A stretch of 9,330 nt of DNA, taken from positions 1 to 9,330 of the forward strand of contig PNJM01000080.1 of NCBI GenBank assembly GCA_013821865.1, written 5' to 3'. The notes below the pieces were generated by a model. It was not told where the DNA came from. It worked only from the letters and a program-made list of their open reading frames with translations, and did not search any database. The position numbers and the translations under genes are program-made. Of this stretch, positions 6,831 through 9,330 are shown in pieces (the stretch's first letter is position 1; every line of letters begins with the position of its first letter). Source of the DNA: Rhodocyclaceae bacterium. Its GTDB lineage: Bacteria > Pseudomonadota > Gammaproteobacteria > Burkholderiales > Rhodocyclaceae.

Positions 6831-7409
6831 ATGCTCGACCTCGTTGCCCTCGGCGCCCTCAACCACCTGCTCGCGGCTGCACCATGGGCGCGCGAGCGCC
6901 TCACGCCCTTCGCTGGCCACCGCGCCCGCATCGTCCTGCCGCCGTGGCAGTTCGAATTCAGGATCGCCGCCGACGGCACGCTGGAGTCCCTCGGCGACAG
7001 CGCCATCGAAGTCGAGATTGCCCTGCCCGCCGGCGCCCCCTTCGCCGCGCTGCAAGGCCGCGAGGCGCTGATGCGCGGCGTGCGCGTGAGCGGTTCGGCG
7101 GAATTCGCCGAGGCGCTGAGCTTCGTCCTGCGCAACCTCGACTGGGATGCCGAGGAGGACCTCAGCCGCTTCGTCGGCGACATCGCCGCACACCGGCTGG
7201 CGCAGGCCGCGCGCACCATCGTGTCTGCGCAGAAGGACGCGGTGCGGCGGGCGGCGGAAAACCTGGCCGAGTATGTGGTCCACGAGCAGCCGCAATGGGT
7301 GCTCAAGCGCGACAGCGCGGCCCTGGCCGCCGCGGCTGCGGACCTTGGAGAGAAGACGGACACGCTGGAGCGGCGCATTGCCGCCCTGGAGGGCCGGCGT
7401 CCTGTGTGA
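6831..7409 (+). CDS. ubiJ: SCP2-domain ubiquinone biosynthesis accessory factor UbiJ
   Basis: UbiJ is a lipid-binding accessory protein of the aerobic ubiquinone biosynthesis complex in proteobacteria. It is 192 residues (E. coli UbiJ 201). It shows an SCP2-like N-terminal part (LVALGALNHLLAAAPWARERLTPFAGHRARI, then GREALMRGVRVSGSAEFAEAL) and the conserved LDWDAEEDLSRFVGDIAAHRL, typical of UbiJ, followed by a charged helix and a short C-terminal coiled-coil-like stretch (about 170-188). The frame is open upstream through the terminator to an ATG at 6732, but that extension translates repeat and terminator DNA, so the ATG at 6831 is chosen although no Shine-Dalgarno precedes it. The gene follows the ubiE cluster as in related bacteria, yet ubiB, often the next gene, is missing. 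Expression probably depends on read-through of the terminator or a promoter inside the repeat element. Confidence 0.85.
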   Translation: MLDLVALGALNHLLAAAPWARERLTPFAGHRARIVLPPWQFEFRIAADGTLESLGDSAIEVEIALPAGAPFAALQGREALMRGVRVSGSAEFAEALSFVLRNLDWDAEEDLSRFVGDIAAHRLAQAARTIVSAQKDAVRRAAENLAEYVVHEQPQWVLKRDSAALAAAAADLGEKTDTLERRIAALEGRRPV

Positions 7410-7414
7410 CCAAG

Positions 7415-7558
7415 TTACTTCACAGCACCGAAGACTTTCCGGATGAGGCTGCTGGCCTTGCCGGGTTTCGCCACGGCGGCGGCGGAACCTTGGATCAGCG
7501 CCTCCTTCAAGGCGCCGGTGCGATCCTTGTTGCTGATGTCGACAAACTGTTGAAGGAG
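7415..7558 (-). pseudogene. Internally deleted remnant of a DUF4197-family gene
   Basis: The - strand frame ending at the TAA at 7417-7415 reads QQFVDISNKDRTGALKEALI, then QGSAAAVAKPGKASSLIRK and VFGAVK. The first part resembles the mature N-terminus of DUF4197 proteins (ISNKD.TGALKEAL.QG...AV..LGKADGFL). The last part resembles their extreme C-terminus (LGKASSL.KKVFGA). Roughly 150-170 residues that normally separate them are absent; the joint falls at a Gly-Lys-Ala that occurs in both regions. There is no start codon (a stop lies upstream inside dinB) and no signal peptide. It is therefore read as a decayed gene lying convergent to ubiJ. The family assignment is from memory and needs an alignment. 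Confidence 0.55.
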
Positions 7559-7561
7559 GCG
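7499..7561 (+). promoter_or_regulatory. 12-bp inverted repeat enclosing the dinB ribosome-binding site
   Basis: CGCCTCCTTCAA (7499-7510) is the perfect reverse complement of TTGAAGGAGGCG (7550-7561), separated by 39 nt. The 3' arm contains the whole Shine-Dalgarno AAGGAGG (7553-7559) of the dinB-like gene, whose ATG is at 7564. A transcript starting upstream of 7499 could therefore fold so that the ribosome-binding site is hidden. Regulation is inferred; the pairing is seen directly. Confidence 0.5.
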
Positions 7562-7563
7562 GC

Positions 7564-8097
7564 ATGAGTGGACTTTCCTGGCGGCAGTATTTCATTTACC
7601 AGGCCGATTACCAGCATTGGGCCAACCAGGTGCTGTTCGAGTGCCTCGACCGGCTCGATCCGAAGGCACTGAGCGAACCGCAGGGCCTGTTCTTCGGCTC
7701 GATCCACCACACGATGGATCACATCCTGGTGGTCTCCGAGCTCTGGCGCCTGCGCCTGCAGGGCGAGAACCCGCTGACGGACTTCAGGCAGATCCACCAT
7801 CCCGACTGGCGCGAACTGAAGCAGGCGCTGCGCCTGGAGATGCGCGAGCTGCAGCACTGGCTGGAGGCGCGGCCGGACGGCTTTTTCGAATCGGAAGTGG
7901 CTTATCGCAGCACGGACGGCAAGGACCGGCGCAACTGGGCGCGCGACATCCTCACGCACATGATGACCCACATGGTGCACCACCGCGGCCAGGTGTCTGC
8001 CGCGGCAACGCGCCTGGGTGCGCCGGCGCCGGAGATGGACTACATGTACTACAAGCGCGCCGTGGACTCCGCACTGGCGCAGACGCGGAAGGAGTAG
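7564..8097 (+). CDS. DinB family protein (putative metal-dependent four-helix protein)
   Basis: This 177-residue protein has a strong Shine-Dalgarno (AAGGAGG, 7553-7559). It shows the DinB/YfiT-like four-helix-bundle pattern: an N-terminal aromatic helix (YFIYQADYQHWANQVLFECL), the motif FFGSIHHTMDHILVVSELWRLR with candidate metal ligands His49/His53, and the C-terminal helix ILTHMMTHMVHHRGQVSAAATRLG with His136 and His140. Together these give the three-histidine site of the superfamily. Members include thiol-dependent transferases; the name comes from a damage-inducible Bacillus gene and does not mean DNA polymerase IV. The substrate here is unknown. The stop (TAG 8095-8097) abuts the stop of the convergent TlpA-like gene with no spacer. 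It has no obvious partner gene; its 5' region overlaps a decayed gene on the other strand and an inverted repeat that covers its ribosome-binding site. Confidence 0.88.
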   Translation: MSGLSWRQYFIYQADYQHWANQVLFECLDRLDPKALSEPQGLFFGSIHHTMDHILVVSELWRLRLQGENPLTDFRQIHHPDWRELKQALRLEMRELQHWLEARPDGFFESEVAYRSTDGKDRRNWARDILTHMMTHMVHHRGQVSAAATRLGAPAPEMDYMYYKRAVDSALAQTRKE

Positions 8098-8589
8098 TTA
8101 TTTCCCGAGCAGCGGCGAGACCTGGGCCTCAAGCCTGCCTATACCCAGTTCGCCGCGGTGGGTAAAGCGCAGCGCACCCTGCCGATCGATGAGGAAGAAG
8201 GTCGGCGGGCCCTTGATGACGCCGAAGACCTTCGAATGCTCCGGCGTGCGCATGGCCACGGGGAAGCGGTAGCCGTGGTCCTTCCAGAACTCTTCCACCT
8301 CGATGCTCTCGGCGTCGATGGACAGCGCCACTATCTCGAAACCCTTGCCGCGGTGCCGCTCGTAGAGCTTCTGCAATTGCGGCAGCTCTTTGCGGCACGT
8401 CGGGCACCAGGTGGCCCAGAACACCACCAGCACCGGCCTGCCCTTGAGATCGGCGGCGGCGAGCTTCTTGCCGTCGAGCAGCAGGGTGTCGAAGGCCGGC
8501 ACCGGCCGGCCGATCCTGACTTCGGCATGAGCCGCGGCAGCGGCCAGCATTGCTGTGGCGAGGAACAGCTTGAGCCATTTCACGTTCAT
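8098..8589 (-). CDS. TlpA-like periplasmic thiol-disulfide oxidoreductase
   Basis: This is a 163-residue thioredoxin-fold protein of the TlpA/ResA type. A signal peptide is evident (positive N-terminus MNVKWLK, hydrophobic core, AHA cleavage near residue 22), so it acts in the periplasm. The active site is WCPTC (Cys62, Cys65) in VVFWATWCPTCRKELPQLQ. The cis-proline region is GPPTFFLID (about 127-135). The expected substrate class is periplasmic disulfides, for example during cytochrome c maturation, but the specific partner is unknown. The start ATG at 8589 has a GGAGG (complement of 8594-8598) 4 nt upstream. It lies 18 bp downstream of lipA on the same strand, so co-transcription with lipA is likely. 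Confidence 0.9.
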   Translation of the reverse strand: MNVKWLKLFLATAMLAAAAAHAEVRIGRPVPAFDTLLLDGKKLAAADLKGRPVLVVFWATWCPTCRKELPQLQKLYERHRGKGFEIVALSIDAESIEVEEFWKDHGYRFPVAMRTPEHSKVFGVIKGPPTFFLIDRQGALRFTHRGELGIGRLEAQVSPLLGK

Positions 8590-8607
8590 GCAGCCTCCAC
8601 TGAAATT

Positions 8608-9330
8608 CTAGACGACACCGGCCTTGTGTGCCTGCCGGTCGGCATGGTAGCTCGACCTCACCATCGGCCCGCTGGCGGCATGCGAAAAGCCGATCGCCTG
8701 CGCTTCTTGTTCGTACATCCCGAACACGTCCGGGTGAACATAGCGCAGCACCGGCAGATGATGACCCGAAGGCGCCAGATACTGTCCGATGGTCAGCATG
8801 TCCACGTCATGGGCGCGCAAATCGCGCATGACTTCGAGGATTTCCTCATCCGTCTCGCCGATGCCGACCATCAGCCCCGACTTGGTCGGCAGCTGCGGAT
8901 TGTGCGCCTTGAATGCCTTGAGCAGGGCCAGCGAATGCGCGTAGTCGGCGCCGGGCCGCGCCTGCCTGTAGAGCCGCGGCACCGTTTCCAGGTTGTGATT
9001 GAAGACATCCGGCGGCGTGGCAGTGAGGATGTCGACGGCGATGTCCATGCGGCCGCGGAAGTCCGGCACGAGGATTTCGATCTGCGTGCCGGGCGACAGT
9101 TCGCGCACGGCACGGATGCAGTCGGCAAAATGCCGGGCGCCGCCGTCGCGCAGGTCGTCGCGGTCCACGCTGGTGATGACGACGTAGCGCAGCTTCATCT
9201 CTGCGATGGTGCGCGCCAGGTTGCCCGGCTCCTGCGCGTCGGGCGGCAGCGGCTTGCCGTGGCCGACGTCGCAGAATGGACAGCGCCGGGTGCACAGGTC
9301 GCCGAGGATCATGAAGGTGGCGGTGCCGCG
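8608..9330 (-). CDS. lipA: Lipoyl synthase LipA, 5' end outside the window
   Basis: LipA is a radical-SAM enzyme that inserts two sulfurs into the octanoyl chain on lipoyl-carrier proteins, completing lipoate synthesis for pyruvate and 2-oxoglutarate dehydrogenases and the glycine cleavage system. About 240 residues are visible (E. coli 321). The frame continues past the ATG at 9312 to the window edge as RGTATFM, so that ATG is internal. The radical-SAM cluster motif CTRRCPFC (9294-9271) is present, followed by [46 protein letters not shown] and [12 protein letters not shown], and near the C-terminus RSSYHAD, whose serine contacts the auxiliary cluster in characterised LipA. The N-terminal Cys motif for the auxiliary cluster lies beyond the window; lipB is often upstream in proteobacteria but cannot be seen here. 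Confidence 0.96.
   Translation of the reverse strand, partial: RGTATFMILGDLCTRRCPFCDVGHGKPLPPDAQEPGNLARTIAEMKLRYVVITSVDRDDLRDGGARHFADCIRAVRELSPGTQIEILVPDFRGRMDIAVDILTATPPDVFNHNLETVPRLYRQARPGADYAHSLALLKAFKAHNPQLPTKSGLMVGIGETDEEILEVMRDLRAHDVDMLTIGQYLAPSGHHLPVLRYVHPDVFGMYEQEAQAIGFSHAASGPMVRSSYHADRQAHKAGVV

Noticed and set aside
6732..6831. An upstream ATG giving UbiJ 33 extra N-terminal residues
   Set aside because: The extension translates the repeat element and the rho-independent terminator, and the SCP2 homology begins right at the ATG at 6831.

Overview
The window is GC-rich, densely coding chromosomal DNA. Every gene recognised (phoB/phoR, a DUF971 gene, ubiE, a Tim44-like gene, a ubiJ-like gene, dinB-like, TlpA-like, lipA) points to a betaproteobacterium. 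The order DUF971-ubiE-Tim44-ubiJ suggests Rhodocyclales or a close relative; this is inferred from family recognition, not from a search. The window looks like core housekeeping chromosome. I see no phage, transposase, CRISPR, tRNA or rRNA.

Left part (3-2455, + strand): two consecutive, translationally coupled genes (ATGA overlap at 857-860) encode paralogous proteins. Their shared C-terminal half carries PilZ-type signatures (RxxxR, then DxSxxG), with about 70 extra residues between the two motifs. The first gene runs in from outside the window. Their function is unknown; binding of c-di-GMP is a reasonable guess. They converge on phoBR and overlap the phoR 3' end by 11 bp.

Phosphate regulation (2445-4551, - strand): phoB and phoR form a two-gene operon with a well-placed Pho box and -10 hexamer in front of phoB, suggesting PhoB autoregulation. 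The phoB-phoR junction is odd: an 11-codon mini-ORF is coupled to phoB by ATGA and to the apparent GTG start of phoR by GTGA.

Middle (4630-7409, + strand): DUF971 protein, UbiE (C-methyltransferase of ubiquinone/menaquinone synthesis), an exported Tim44-domain membrane protein and a UbiJ-like SCP2 protein. Tim44 and ubiJ are separated by a hairpin-rich repeat-like intergenic element and a rho-independent terminator that ends only 13 nt before the ubiJ ATG. No ubiB follows ubiJ, although it often does in this group. The 154-bp gap instead holds, on the other strand, what looks like an internally deleted remnant of a DUF4197 gene. The same gap contains a perfect 12-bp inverted repeat that would bury the dinB Shine-Dalgarno.

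Right part (7564-9330): a DinB-family protein (+) meets, stop codon to stop codon with no spacer, a TlpA-like periplasmic thioredoxin (-). The latter is the downstream gene of a lipA-tlpA pair; lipA (lipoyl synthase) leaves the window at its 5' end. There is no gene-free stretch longer than about 160 bases.
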